64,000 bases of DNA, from positions 1 through 64,000 of the forward strand of contig NZ_JPJE01000029.1 in the NCBI RefSeq assembly GCF_000765215.1, read 5' to 3'. The notes beneath the pieces were generated by a model that saw only the letters and a program-made list of their open reading frames with translations, searched no databases and was not told where the DNA came from. Each line of letters begins with the position of its first letter. Within the stretch, counting starts at the first letter, position 1. This DNA comes from Eubacterium sp. ER2. Lineage in GTDB: Bacteria; Bacillota; Clostridia; Lachnospirales; Lachnospiraceae. Positions 33,392 through 42,009 of the stretch are shown here, one piece after another. A program made the position numbers and the translations under genes.

Positions 33392-34597
33392 ATGAAAAGG
33401 TTATGGAGAGCTTCGGCGCTCCTGGCCGGCGCGGCCATCGCGCTGGCAGGGTGCAGTCAGACAAGGATCAATGACGGGGAGGAGCAGACCACTACCGTCA
33501 ACAGAACCGAGGAGAAGGTGGACGAGGAGAAGGTCCGCCTTGATGCTCTGGACCCTTCCGCCTACGGCAATGTGGAGGGGCTGAATCTGGAAGCAGGCAC
33601 GTATCTATCCATTATCGGAAAGGCCTCCGGCGGAGATTTCTGGGACGATGTGAAGGAGGGGGCCCAGAAGGCGGTCTCCGATATCAACGACGCGCTGGGC
33701 TACAAGGGGGAGGACCGGGTGCGCATGGTGTACAGCGGCCCCTCCGAGTCGGGGGATGTGGATGAGCAGGTGAACATTCTGGACGAGGAGCTGGCCAGAT
33801 ATCCCCAGGCGGTTGGTATCGCCATCATAGACTCCCAGTCCGGGGACGTGCAGTTTGACCTGGCGGCGGAGAACGGCATATCTGTGGTGACCTACGACTC
33901 TCTTAGCAACTATCAGAACGTGATGGCCAAGATCAGCACGGACAACACCGCCGCGGCGGCAGAGGCGGCGGATCACCTGGCGGAAATCCTGGGAGAGAGC
34001 GGGGAGATCCTTATATTTGCACACGACTCCCGCTCCGTGACCACCCAGCAGAGAGTGGATGGCTTTACCCAGAAGCTGGCGGCGGACCACCCGGAGATCA
34101 AAGTGGGAACTACCTACTATCTGGATGAGCTGGAGGATCTGAAGAAGACCATCGCGGACGAGATCAACGCGGGAACCTACGCGAAGGAGGGGCAGGAGGC
34201 CGCTCCCATAGAGGACGAGGAGAGCCAGCTCACCGCGGAGGATATTTCCGACGAGGAGGCTATGGATTATATCTTTGAGAAAAACCCCGATGTCACGGCC
34301 ATCTACGGCACAAGCGGGGAGGCTGTTATGGATGCTGTGGAGAACACCCAGCGGCTGGAGAAGGAGGACGTGAGCATTGTGGGCTTTGACGCCACAAAGG
34401 AGGAGGCTCAGGCCCTGGAGGAGGGGCTGGTGGACGGCCTTGTGGCCCAGAACCCCTACGGCATGGGCTATGCCACAGTGGTGGCCTGCTCAAGGGCCAT
34501 CCTGGAGCTGGGAAATGAGGCGGAGGTGGACTCCGGCTACACCTGGATCACCGCGGACAACATGGAGGACCCGGAAGTGGCGGCCATGCTGTACTAA
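33392..34597 (+). CDS. Sugar-binding lipoprotein, periplasmic-binding-protein type, orphan
   Basis: This protein of about 401 residues starts MKRLWRASALLAGAAIALAG and has the lipobox ALAGC. The rest is a type-I sugar-binding fold (TYLSIIGKASGGDFWDDVKE, VGIAIIDSQSGDVQFDLAAE, ISVVTYDS, VSIVGFDATKEE). An acidic insert near residues 240-270 (EGQEAAPIEDEESQLTAEDI) is unusual. No permease or ATPase gene is adjacent, so it is either a receptor or works with a distant transporter. The adjoining convergent two-component system could be its signalling partner. The start is set by the signal peptide; the ribosome binding site is weak. Confidence 0.82.
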   Translation: MKRLWRASALLAGAAIALAGCSQTRINDGEEQTTTVNRTEEKVDEEKVRLDALDPSAYGNVEGLNLEAGTYLSIIGKASGGDFWDDVKEGAQKAVSDINDALGYKGEDRVRMVYSGPSESGDVDEQVNILDEELARYPQAVGIAIIDSQSGDVQFDLAAENGISVVTYDSLSNYQNVMAKISTDNTAAAAEAADHLAEILGESGEILIFAHDSRSVTTQQRVDGFTQKLAADHPEIKVGTTYYLDELEDLKKTIADEINAGTYAKEGQEAAPIEDEESQLTAEDISDEEAMDYIFEKNPDVTAIYGTSGEAVMDAVENTQRLEKEDVSIVGFDATKEEAQALEEGLVDGLVAQNPYGMGYATVVACSRAILELGNEAEVDSGYTWITADNMEDPEVAAMLY

Positions 34598-34672
34598 GTG
34601 GGATGGGATTTTCCGCTCAAGAGAGAGTCTTTATCCTGTGCAGGAAAAGAGAATGACTTTGCGTATAAACAG

Positions 34673-34782
34673 AAAAAGGAGGGCCACATTTCCGAATAGG
34701 ATATTCCGGCGGGAGGGGTGAGAGACTGTCATACAGGCTCGAACCCCGGAGCCGGCCTCAAGGGAATGTGGCCCTCCTTTTT
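34673..34782. terminator. 110-bp nested hairpin, bidirectional terminator
   Basis: An 18-bp outer stem (34673-34690 with 34765-34782) has five A on one side and five T on the other. Inside are CCGGC/GCCGG (34706-34710, 34751-34755), GGGG/CCCC (34715-34718, 34744-34747), GAG/CTC and CTGT/ACAG with a CAT loop. It lies between two convergent genes and can end both transcripts, but it is far more elaborate than a terminator needs to be. Confidence 0.8.
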
Positions 34783-34801
34783 CGTGCGTTTTTATAGAAA
34801 G

Positions 34802-36256
34802 CTAATTGCTCTTTTTGGGCAGGGAGAAGATGAACTCCGTCCCCACCCCCTCGGTGCTGATGACGTTGATGTTCTCCCCGTGGGCCTGGATGGCCTCCTT
34901 CACGATGGACAGGCCCAGGCCGGTGCCCTTCTTGTCCTTCCCCCTGGAGGCGTCTGTCTTGTAGAAGCGCTCCCAGATCTTGTTCAGGGAGTCCCTGGGG
35001 ATGCCGATGCCGTAGTCCTTGACAGAGATGTAGACCTTGTCGCCCCGGTCCGTGGTCTCCACCGTGATGCTGGAGTCGGAGTCGCTGAACTTGATGGCAT
35101 TGTCGATCAGGTTGTAGAGGACCTGCTGGATCTTTTTCCGGTCCGCGTACACGTTCAGGTGGCGGGCGGCCAGAATGAGCTCAATGGAAATCTTCCTCTT
35201 TGTGCAGATGCCCTCAAAGGTGGCGGCCGTGTTCTTGATGACCTCGTGTATGTCGAAAACCTCCTTGTTCAGGAGGATGTCCTTTGTGTCAAACTCGTTC
35301 AGCGTCAGCAGATCCTGGGTCAGGTCCGTCAGCCGCTCTGTCTCAAAGAGGATGATGTTCAGGTATTTCTGCTGCATTTCCGGAGGGATGGTCCCGTCTG
35401 CCATGGCCTCCACATAGCCCTTGATGGAGGTGAGAGGGGAGCGGAAATCGTGGGATACATTTGCCACGAACTTTTTCTGGTAGTCCTCCATGTCCCGCAG
35501 CTGCGCGGACATATAGTTCAGGGAGGCGGACAGATACCCCATCTCGTCCTGGGTGGTCACCGGGATCTCGTACTCCAGGTTGCCGGAGGCGTACTGGGTG
35601 GCAGCCTCCGTTATTTTGCGCAGAGGCCGGTACACGAGAAACTGGAAGGCCAGCAGCACGATGAAGGAGAGAAGATAAATGATGATCACCGTGGCGTAGA
35701 CAGAGCGCATCAGGGTGTCCCTGAAATCCGTCAGGTCAGAGACCTCCTTGTGGATCAGCAGGTAGCCCTTTGTGGAAAAGCCCTGGATCACCGGGGCGCT
35801 GACTGTGAGTACATCCTCCTCAAAATAGCCGTGGTAGTTTCCCTCCTGATATGTGGCGCTGCCGCTGGCGGCGGGATCAAAGCCCCGGATCTGGGCCGGG
35901 GCGGTGGGGTAGCTGTCAGGGCGGGAGGAGACCAGCACATTGCCCTCCCGGTCCACCAGCCAGACGGCGGCCTTTGCGTAGGCGGAAATGCCGTTCAGCT
36001 GCATCTTTACGTCAGAGCCTGTGAGCAGATCGCTGAAGTACCCCGGCAGGTAGTCGTTGGCCATGGCAGTGGCCTGGGCGTAGAGCCGGTCCGCCTCCGA
36101 GGACTTGAGGCCGCTGTAGGTCAGCCCCGAGGCCAGGGTGGCGGCGGTGAAAAGGCTCAGGAACCCGAGAATGATGTAGACGATGATAAATTTCAGATAC
36201 AGCGTGCTGTTCAGAGGAAGATTATTCTTTTTTGCTTTTTTTCGTCTGAAAAACAT
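34802..36256 (-). CDS. Sensor histidine kinase
   Basis: A 484-residue membrane kinase with a helix at about 20-45, an extracytoplasmic sensor of about 135 residues, a second helix (about 188-212), a HAMP linker and a HisKA domain with the phospho-His in VANVSHDFRSPLTSIKGY. It ends in an ATPase domain (YNLIDNAIKFS, DYGIGIPRDSL, KKGTGLGLSIVKEA). It is encoded 16 nt after the response regulator gene and forms a two-component system with it. The signal is unknown; the neighbouring orphan sugar-binding lipoprotein is a candidate ligand receptor. Confidence 0.93.
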   Translation of the reverse strand: MFFRRKKAKKNNLPLNSTLYLKFIIVYIILGFLSLFTAATLASGLTYSGLKSSEADRLYAQATAMANDYLPGYFSDLLTGSDVKMQLNGISAYAKAAVWLVDREGNVLVSSRPDSYPTAPAQIRGFDPAASGSATYQEGNYHGYFEEDVLTVSAPVIQGFSTKGYLLIHKEVSDLTDFRDTLMRSVYATVIIIYLLSFIVLLAFQFLVYRPLRKITEAATQYASGNLEYEIPVTTQDEMGYLSASLNYMSAQLRDMEDYQKKFVANVSHDFRSPLTSIKGYVEAMADGTIPPEMQQKYLNIILFETERLTDLTQDLLTLNEFDTKDILLNKEVFDIHEVIKNTAATFEGICTKRKISIELILAARHLNVYADRKKIQQVLYNLIDNAIKFSDSDSSITVETTDRGDKVYISVKDYGIGIPRDSLNKIWERFYKTDASRGKDKKGTGLGLSIVKEAIQAHGENINVISTEGVGTEFIFSLPKKSN

Positions 36257-36272
36257 TCGTTTACCTCGAACA

Positions 36273-36974
36273 CTATTTTACCTCGAATTTATAGCCGATG
36301 CCCCACACGGTGGCAAGAGACCAGGACGGATGGTCCTTGATCTTCTCCCGGAGTCGTTTGATGTGCACGTCCACAGTCCGGGTGTCGCCGATGTACTCAT
36401 AGCCCCAGATCTGGTCCAGAAGCTGTTCCCTTGTGAAGACCTGGTTCGGGGAGGAGGCCAGGAAATAGAGGAGCTCCAGCTCCTTTGGAGGCATATCCAC
36501 ATTTTTTCCGTCCAGGAGGACAGAGTAGTTGGTGAGATTGATGACAATGCCCGGATACTCCACACATTTTCCCCGCTCCTCCTTCGGAGTCTCCTGGCGG
36601 GCCGGCTGGTAGCGCCGAAGGACGGCCCTCACTCTGGCCACCATCTCCTTGGAGTCAAAGGGCTTCATGATGTAGTCGTCCGCCCCCAGCTCCAGTCCCA
36701 GCACCTTGTCAAACACCTCCCCCTTGGCGGAGAGCATGATGATGGGGGTCTGGGAGCGGCTGCGGATCTCCCGGCACACCTGGTACCCGTCGATGCCGGG
36801 CAGCATCAGATCCAGGAGGATCAGGCTGGGATGGTACAGGTCAAATGCCTTCAGAGCCTCCTCCCCGTCGTGGACGATCATGGTGTCAAAGCACTCCTTC
36901 GTCAGGTACAGGGAGATCAGCTCCGCAATATTTTCATCGTCATCTACGATCAGTATTTTCTGTTTGTTTACCAT
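36273..36974 (-). CDS. OmpR/PhoB family response regulator
   Basis: A 233-residue regulator: receiver domain with acidic pocket D11-D13, phospho-acceptor D55 in ILLDLMLPGIDG and the lysine in GADDYIMKPFDSKE, followed by a winged-helix DNA-binding domain (FTREQLLDQIWGYEYIGDTR, VDVHIKRLREKI). It is the partner of the kinase encoded directly downstream and would act as a transcription activator or repressor. Confidence 0.95.
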   Translation of the reverse strand: MVNKQKILIVDDDENIAELISLYLTKECFDTMIVHDGEEALKAFDLYHPSLILLDLMLPGIDGYQVCREIRSRSQTPIIMLSAKGEVFDKVLGLELGADDYIMKPFDSKEMVARVRAVLRRYQPARQETPKEERGKCVEYPGIVINLTNYSVLLDGKNVDMPPKELELLYFLASSPNQVFTREQLLDQIWGYEYIGDTRTVDVHIKRLREKIKDHPSWSLATVWGIGYKFEVK

Positions 36975-37006
36975 AAATATCCTCCCTCTTAAGATGATGT
37001 CGGTCT

Positions 37007-39385
37007 CTATTTGAATTCCACGATGGTGACGCCCGCATCGCCCTCGCCGAAGGCGGCCAGGTGGAAATCCTTCACGTGCTTCTGTCTGCGCAGATATTTG
37101 TGGATGCCGCTGCGCAGGGCGCCGGTGCCCTTGCCGTGCACGATGCGCACCTGGTTTATGTGGGCCAGGTAGGCATCGTCCAGATATTTGTCCAGCTCCG
37201 CCACGGCCTCGTCCACAGTCTTCCCGAGGAGGTTGATCTCCGGGCTGACGGACAGGGATTTGCCCATCTTCATCTTGCCCTGTGAGGTGCGCCGCAGGTT
37301 TTTCGCCGCTGAGTACACGGGCTGCTCCTCAATGATCTCCAGGTCGGAGATGTTGACCTGGGAGTTGAGGATCCCCATCTGCACGTTCACATTTCCCTTC
37401 GCGTCAGGCAGGGAGGTGACGGTGCCGTTCAGGTTCAGGCTCAGCACACGGACAGACTCGCCCAGCTTGAAATCGCCGGGCTTATGCTGCTTCCTGGGCT
37501 TTGCGGCCGCCAGCTTTTTGCCGGAGCCGGTGGAGGCGATCTTCTTGCGGAGACGCTCCCTTTCCTTCTCCATCTCCGCAGCGGAGATGTTCTCCTTGCC
37601 GAATTTGCGGAAATTTTTCATGGTCTCGTCGGCCATCTCCTTGGCCTCCTCCAGGATGGCCCGGGCCTTGTCGTTTGCCTCCTCCAGGATGCGGTCCCTC
37701 TGGGCGTCCAGCTTCTCCTGGCGGGCGGCAGTCTCGTTCTTCAGCTTCTCCAGCTCCCGGCGGTAGGCGCTGATCTCCTCCTTCTCCCTGTCGATGGTGC
37801 GGCGGCTCTGCTCCAGGTTCGTCAGCAGGTCCTCAAAGGACTCCTCCTGCTCGGAGAGCTGCTTTTTCGCCTCGTCGATGATGTAGTCCGGCAGCCCCAG
37901 CCTGCTGGAGATGGCAAAGGCGTTGCTCTTGCCGGGGATGCCGATGAGGAGCCGGTAGGTGGGCCGCAGGGTGGCCACGTCGAACTCGCAGCAGGCATTT
38001 TCCACTCCCTCTGTGGAGAGGGCAAACACCTTCAGCTCGCTGTAGTGGGTGGTGGCCATGGTGCGGATGCCCTGCCTGTGGAGATGCTCCAGGATGGCGA
38101 TGGCCAGGGCGGCTCCCTCGGTGGGGTCTGTGCCGGCCCCCAGCTCGTCGAAGAGCACCAGGCTGTCCGGGGTGATATGCTTCAAAAAGGACACGATGTT
38201 TGTCATGTGGGAGGAGAAGGTGCTGAGGCTCTGCTCAATGCTCTGCTCGTCCCCGATGTCCGCGAACACATTGGTAAATACGCCCAGCTCGGAGCGGTCC
38301 AGGGCCGGGATGTGGAGGCCTGCCTGGCCCATCAGGGTGAAAAGCCCCACGGTTTTCAGGGAGACTGTCTTTCCTCCTGTGTTGGGGCCTGTGATGATGA
38401 GCAGGTCAAAATCCTCCCCCAGCGTGAGAGAGATGGGAACCACGGACTTCGGGTCCAGAAGGGGATGGCGTCCCTGGCGGATCCGGATCCTCCGCTCGCT
38501 GTTAAAGAGGGGGCGGCTGGCGTTCATGGAGAGGGCCAGGGCTCCCCGCGCGAAGATGAAGTCCAGCTCTGTCATGGCCTTGTAGTCCGCCCGGATAGCG
38601 TCCACGTGCTGAGCAGTCTCATTGCTTAAGTCCGCCAGGATGACCTGGATCTCCTCCTGCTCTTTTCCGTAGAGCTCCTTCAGGTCATTGTTCAGCTTGA
38701 CGATGGACATGGGCTCGATGAACAGGGTGGAGCCGGTGGAGGACTGGTCGTGGATCATGCCCGGCACCTGGCTTCTGTACTCGGCCTTCACAGGGATGCA
38801 GTACCGATCCCCCCTCATGGTGATGAGGGCGTCCTGCAGATAGCTGCGCAGAGGGCCGTTCACAAGGGAGGTCAGGGTGGAGTGTATCTTATCACCGGCC
38901 AGACTGATCTGGCGGCGGATGTGCTTCAGCCCCGGGCTGGCCTCGTCGCTGATCTCCTCCTCGCTGATGATGCAGCGGTCAATCTCGCCCGCCAGATTGG
39001 TGAGGGGTTCGATCTGGTCAAAATAGACGTCCAGGCAGTCGGCGGCCTCGTCCACTGTCTCGTGGCGGCCGTAGGACTTTGCCCTGCCGGCTGCTTTCAG
39101 GACCTTGCAGATGCGAAGGAGTTCTCCGGCCCCCAGGGTTCCGCCGATCTCCAGGCGCTTCAGGGAGTCGCTCACCGGATCGCAGCCGGAGAAGGACAGG
39201 CGGCCTTTTTTTACAATCCTTGTGAAGGCGGCCTGGGTCTGCTCCTGGGCGGTCTCGATCTTATTGATGTCCGTGTATGGCTTCAGGGAGCGGCAGGACC
39301 GCACGCCTCCCGGGCAGGTCGCCTGGGCGGTGAGAAGGTCCACCACTTTGTCAAATTCCAGTTTTGTCAGTGTCTTATGATTCAT
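37007..39385 (-). CDS. mutS2: Endonuclease MutS2
   Basis: A 792-residue MutS2 with the ATPase core (Walker A ITGPNTGGKTVSLKTVG, FDELGAGTDPTEGAALAIAI), a coiled-coil, and a C-terminal Smr nuclease domain (VRIVHGKGTGALRSGIHKYL). Family roles are ribosome-collision rescue and suppression of recombination. The ATG at 39383-39385, after AGGTGAACC, starts MNHKTLTKLEFDKVV, as expected. The upstream leader on this strand holds three adjacent hairpins. Confidence 0.95.
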   Translation of the reverse strand: MNHKTLTKLEFDKVVDLLTAQATCPGGVRSCRSLKPYTDINKIETAQEQTQAAFTRIVKKGRLSFSGCDPVSDSLKRLEIGGTLGAGELLRICKVLKAAGRAKSYGRHETVDEAADCLDVYFDQIEPLTNLAGEIDRCIISEEEISDEASPGLKHIRRQISLAGDKIHSTLTSLVNGPLRSYLQDALITMRGDRYCIPVKAEYRSQVPGMIHDQSSTGSTLFIEPMSIVKLNNDLKELYGKEQEEIQVILADLSNETAQHVDAIRADYKAMTELDFIFARGALALSMNASRPLFNSERRIRIRQGRHPLLDPKSVVPISLTLGEDFDLLIITGPNTGGKTVSLKTVGLFTLMGQAGLHIPALDRSELGVFTNVFADIGDEQSIEQSLSTFSSHMTNIVSFLKHITPDSLVLFDELGAGTDPTEGAALAIAILEHLHRQGIRTMATTHYSELKVFALSTEGVENACCEFDVATLRPTYRLLIGIPGKSNAFAISSRLGLPDYIIDEAKKQLSEQEESFEDLLTNLEQSRRTIDREKEEISAYRRELEKLKNETAARQEKLDAQRDRILEEANDKARAILEEAKEMADETMKNFRKFGKENISAAEMEKERERLRKKIASTGSGKKLAAAKPRKQHKPGDFKLGESVRVLSLNLNGTVTSLPDAKGNVNVQMGILNSQVNISDLEIIEEQPVYSAAKNLRRTSQGKMKMGKSLSVSPEINLLGKTVDEAVAELDKYLDDAYLAHINQVRIVHGKGTGALRSGIHKYLRRQKHVKDFHLAAFGEGDAGVTIVEFK

Positions 39386-39455
39386 GATAGGTTCACCTGT
39401 ATTCCATGTTTTTTTGTCAGATTTTGTCGCACTTTGCCGTGTCCTGTCGGTATAT

Positions 39456-39511
39456 CCCTGCGCAGCAGGGTGAAGCGAGTTCCTCGCTTCAGATTGCGCT
39501 TTTGCGCAATC
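39456..39511 (-). repeat. Three back-to-back hairpins in the mutS2 leader
   Basis: CCCTGC/GCAGGG (39456-39461, 39465-39470), TGAAGCGAG/CTCGCTTCA (39471-39479, 39483-39491) and GATTGCGC/GCGCAATC (39492-39499, 39504-39511) are all perfect. They have loops of 3, 3 and 4 nt and no linker between stems. No T-run follows on either side. A TATAAT on the minus strand directly precedes them, so they probably form the start of the mutS2 mRNA leader. Confidence 0.6.
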
Positions 39512-39549
39512 ATTATACCGCATTTACAGGGGAAAGGAAAGGATAATTA

Positions 39550-39578
39550 TTGAACATTGCGGGGGGATATTGTATACT
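39550..39578 (+). promoter_or_regulatory. Promoter of the protease-like gene
   Basis: TTGAAC (39550-39555), a 17-bp spacer and TATACT (39573-39578), preceded by TG, form a strong sigma-A promoter. AAGGAG (39595-39600) and ATG 39610 follow. Confidence 0.65.
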
Positions 39579-39609
39579 AAAACAAGGATTGCACAAGGAG
39601 AAGATGGTC

Positions 39610-40896
39610 ATGGAATATCATGAAAATCCTGAGGAGAGCAGAGAGGAAAACGAAGAGGAAAAGAAAGAAGAATTTTCCTTTATGCAGGAAACCATCAAGG
39701 ATGAGAACGTAGGATACAGGAAGATCCGAAACATGGTCTTGAGATATGCGGGCCTTGGTCTGATATTCGGACTTGCGGCCTGCCTGGGATTTTATGCCCT
39801 CAGGCCATGGGCGGAGGACCGGTTTTCCAGCAATCCCAGGAAAATCACCATCCCGGAGGAGGAAGAGGAGGAGACCCAGGAAGGAGAGGAATGACAGACA
39901 GAAGAGACCTCCCCTGTTCTCACAGTGGATGATTACGAGGAACTGAACCAGGCTCTTGTGACTGTGGCCAACACGGTAAACAGGAGCATGGCGGAGATAT
40001 CTGTCCAGGTTTCCCAGCCGGAAGGGCAGGACCAGGCGCTTGTGGACGAGGACAGCGTGGCGGGCGTCATCTTTGAGGACAACGGCGTGGAGCTCCTGGT
40101 GGCGGCCAAAAGTCTGGCCGTGCCTGAGGGAGGCTCTCTGCAGGCCCGGCTTGTGGACGGCAATTCCTACAGCGTCAGTGTGAAGAGGCAGGATACCAAC
40201 CTTGGCATTGCGGTCTACGCCATTGCGAAAAACACCCTGTCGGAAAATGCCTGGAACCAGATCCAGACAGTGGCTCTGGGTAGCTCCGGGAGCGTCTCAA
40301 AGGGAGATCCTGTCATTGCCATCGGCAGCCCCTTCGGGTATTATGGAGGCATGGGCATTGGCGTTGTCTCCTCCACCAGGGAGACGGTCAGCCGGGCGGA
40401 CGGAGACTACAGCCTGCTGTGCACGGACATTGGCGGCAGCACAAGCGGCACCGGGATCCTGCTCAACACGGACGGTCAGATCATCGGCCTGATCGACCAG
40501 GAGCGCTTCTACGGGGACGGGGAGTCCGGGCCTGTGGCGGCCTACGGCATCTCTGACCTGAAGGACGCCCTGGAATTTCTGTCCAACGGGCAGGCGGTGC
40601 CCTACATCGGCATACAGGGGGTCACAGTGACAGAGGAGCTGACAGACAGCCAGGGCATTCCTGCCGGCGTTTACGTGCAGGAGGTCAGCGCCGACTCGCC
40701 GGCCATGGCGGCGGGCATCCAGAGCGGCGATGTGATCGCCGAGGTGGACGGCACTTCAGTGACCACTCTGTCCGGCTACAACAACGCCCTGATGCAGCAG
40801 GAGACAGGCAATGAGATACGGATCCGGGGGCAGCGCCAGGGAACCGGCGGCTATGTGGACATCACTTTCCGGGTGACTGTGGGAAGTAAAGAGTAA
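39610..40896 (+). pseudogene. HtrA-like pseudoprotease with PDZ domain, split by in-frame TGA
   Basis: The frame starts at ATG 39610, encodes a charged N-terminus and one membrane helix, and meets TGA at 39892-39894. The same frame then runs on (QTEETSPVLTVDDYEELNQA) to 40896 without another stop. The second part is a trypsin-like HtrA fold (GDPVIAIGSPFGYYGGMGIG, DIGGSTSGTGILLNTDGQII) followed by a PDZ domain (VSADSPAMAAGIQSGDVIAE). The serine region remains, but the catalytic His and Asp segments read LVAAKSLAV and NLGIAVYAI, so it would be inactive as a protease. The TGA falls in an acidic linker, suggesting a nonsense mutation. GTG or ATG restarts downstream could still give a soluble product. 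Confidence 0.75.
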
Positions 40897-40966
40897 GAAA
40901 ACGCAAAAGACGCAAACCTTAAAAGACGCAAGACAATTAGAAAATTATCAGAAAGAGGCATTTTAT

Positions 40967-41911
40967 ATGAGATATATCAACACTCTCTGCGAGGGAGAGA
41001 CCATCAGGAACATTTACCTGTGCAAGGGCAAACGTTCCGCTGAGACAAGAAACGGCAAACCATACGACAACCTGATCCTCCAGGACAAGACAGGAACACT
41101 GGACGGAAAGGTGTGGGATCCCAACTCCAGCGGCATCGCGGACTATGAGGAGATGGATTTCATCGAGGTGTACGGCGAGGTCATCAGCTACAACAACGCG
41201 CTGCAGCTGAATATCAAGCAGATCCGCAGGGCCTACGAGGACGAGTACAACCCGGCGGACTATATGCCTTCCACGGAGAAGGATCCGGAGGCCATGTACC
41301 AGGAGCTCTTATCCTACGGCCGCCAGGTGAAAAATCCGTATCTCCGGAAGATCATAGAGTACTACTTTGAAAATGACATGGATTTCATCAAGAAATTCAA
41401 GAACCACTCTGCGGCCAAGACGGTCCACCACGGCTTTGCCGGCGGCCTTCTGGAGCACACCCTCAGCGTGGTGAAGTTCTGCGAGTACATGGTGGGAGCC
41501 TACCCCATCCTGAACAGGGATCTTCTCTACACCGCGGCCATGTGCCATGACATCGGGAAGATCAAGGAGCTGTCTCCCTTCCCGGCAAACGACTACACAG
41601 ACGACGGCCAGCTTCTGGGCCACATCGTCATCGGCGTGGAGATGATCAGCGACGCCATCCGCACCATCCCGGATTTCCCGGAGGTGCTGGCGAGCGAGCT
41701 GAAGCACTGCGTCATCGCCCACCACGGCGAGCTGGAGTACGGCTCCCCGAAGAAGCCGGCCCTGGCCGAGGCCATGGCCCTCAACTTCGCGGACTGCACA
41801 GACGCCAAGATGCAGACGCTGACCGAGATCTTCAAGGATAAGCAGGGCAGCAGGGAATGGCTGGGATATAACCGGCTCTTCGAGACAAACCTGCGCCGGA
41901 CGGAGATGTAA
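40967..41911 (+). CDS. yhaM: 3'-5' exoribonuclease YhaM family protein
   Basis: A 314-residue protein with an N-terminal OB-fold nucleic-acid-binding domain (LILQDKTGTLDGKVWDPNSS) and an HD phosphohydrolase domain (LEHTLSVVKFCEYM, MCHDIGKIKELSPF, CVIAHHGELEYGSPKKP). This is the YhaM architecture, a 3'-to-5' exonuclease acting on RNA and single-stranded DNA. GAAAGAGG precedes the ATG. A palindrome follows 20 nt downstream. Confidence 0.93.
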   Translation: MRYINTLCEGETIRNIYLCKGKRSAETRNGKPYDNLILQDKTGTLDGKVWDPNSSGIADYEEMDFIEVYGEVISYNNALQLNIKQIRRAYEDEYNPADYMPSTEKDPEAMYQELLSYGRQVKNPYLRKIIEYYFENDMDFIKKFKNHSAAKTVHHGFAGGLLEHTLSVVKFCEYMVGAYPILNRDLLYTAAMCHDIGKIKELSPFPANDYTDDGQLLGHIVIGVEMISDAIRTIPDFPEVLASELKHCVIAHHGELEYGSPKKPALAEAMALNFADCTDAKMQTLTEIFKDKQGSREWLGYNRLFETNLRRTEM

Positions 41912-41930
41912 ATAGTATTAAATGTATTTG

Positions 41931-41963
41931 GGGACGTAACAAAGTTTAAAAGTGTTACGTCCC
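41931..41963 (+). terminator. Palindrome after yhaM, possible terminator
   Basis: GGGACGTAACA (41931-41941) pairs perfectly with TGTTACGTCCC (41953-41963) around an 11-nt loop, flanked by TTTG/CAAA. There is no T-run, so it could be a binding site as well as a weak terminator. Confidence 0.55.
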
Positions 41964-42009
41964 AAATTCATATAACTGGTGCGTAAAAGTGACACAAAGG
42001 GGAATATTT

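Noticed and set aside
39892-39894. TGA as a selenocysteine codon
   Set aside because: The codon lies in a variable acidic linker, no metal or redox site is expected there, and I see no hairpin of the bacterial SECIS type directly after it.
40905-40931. Direct repeat AAAAGACGCAA twice between the protease-like gene and yhaM
   Set aside because: Only two short copies in a small gap, with no array or partner sequence; probably replication slippage.
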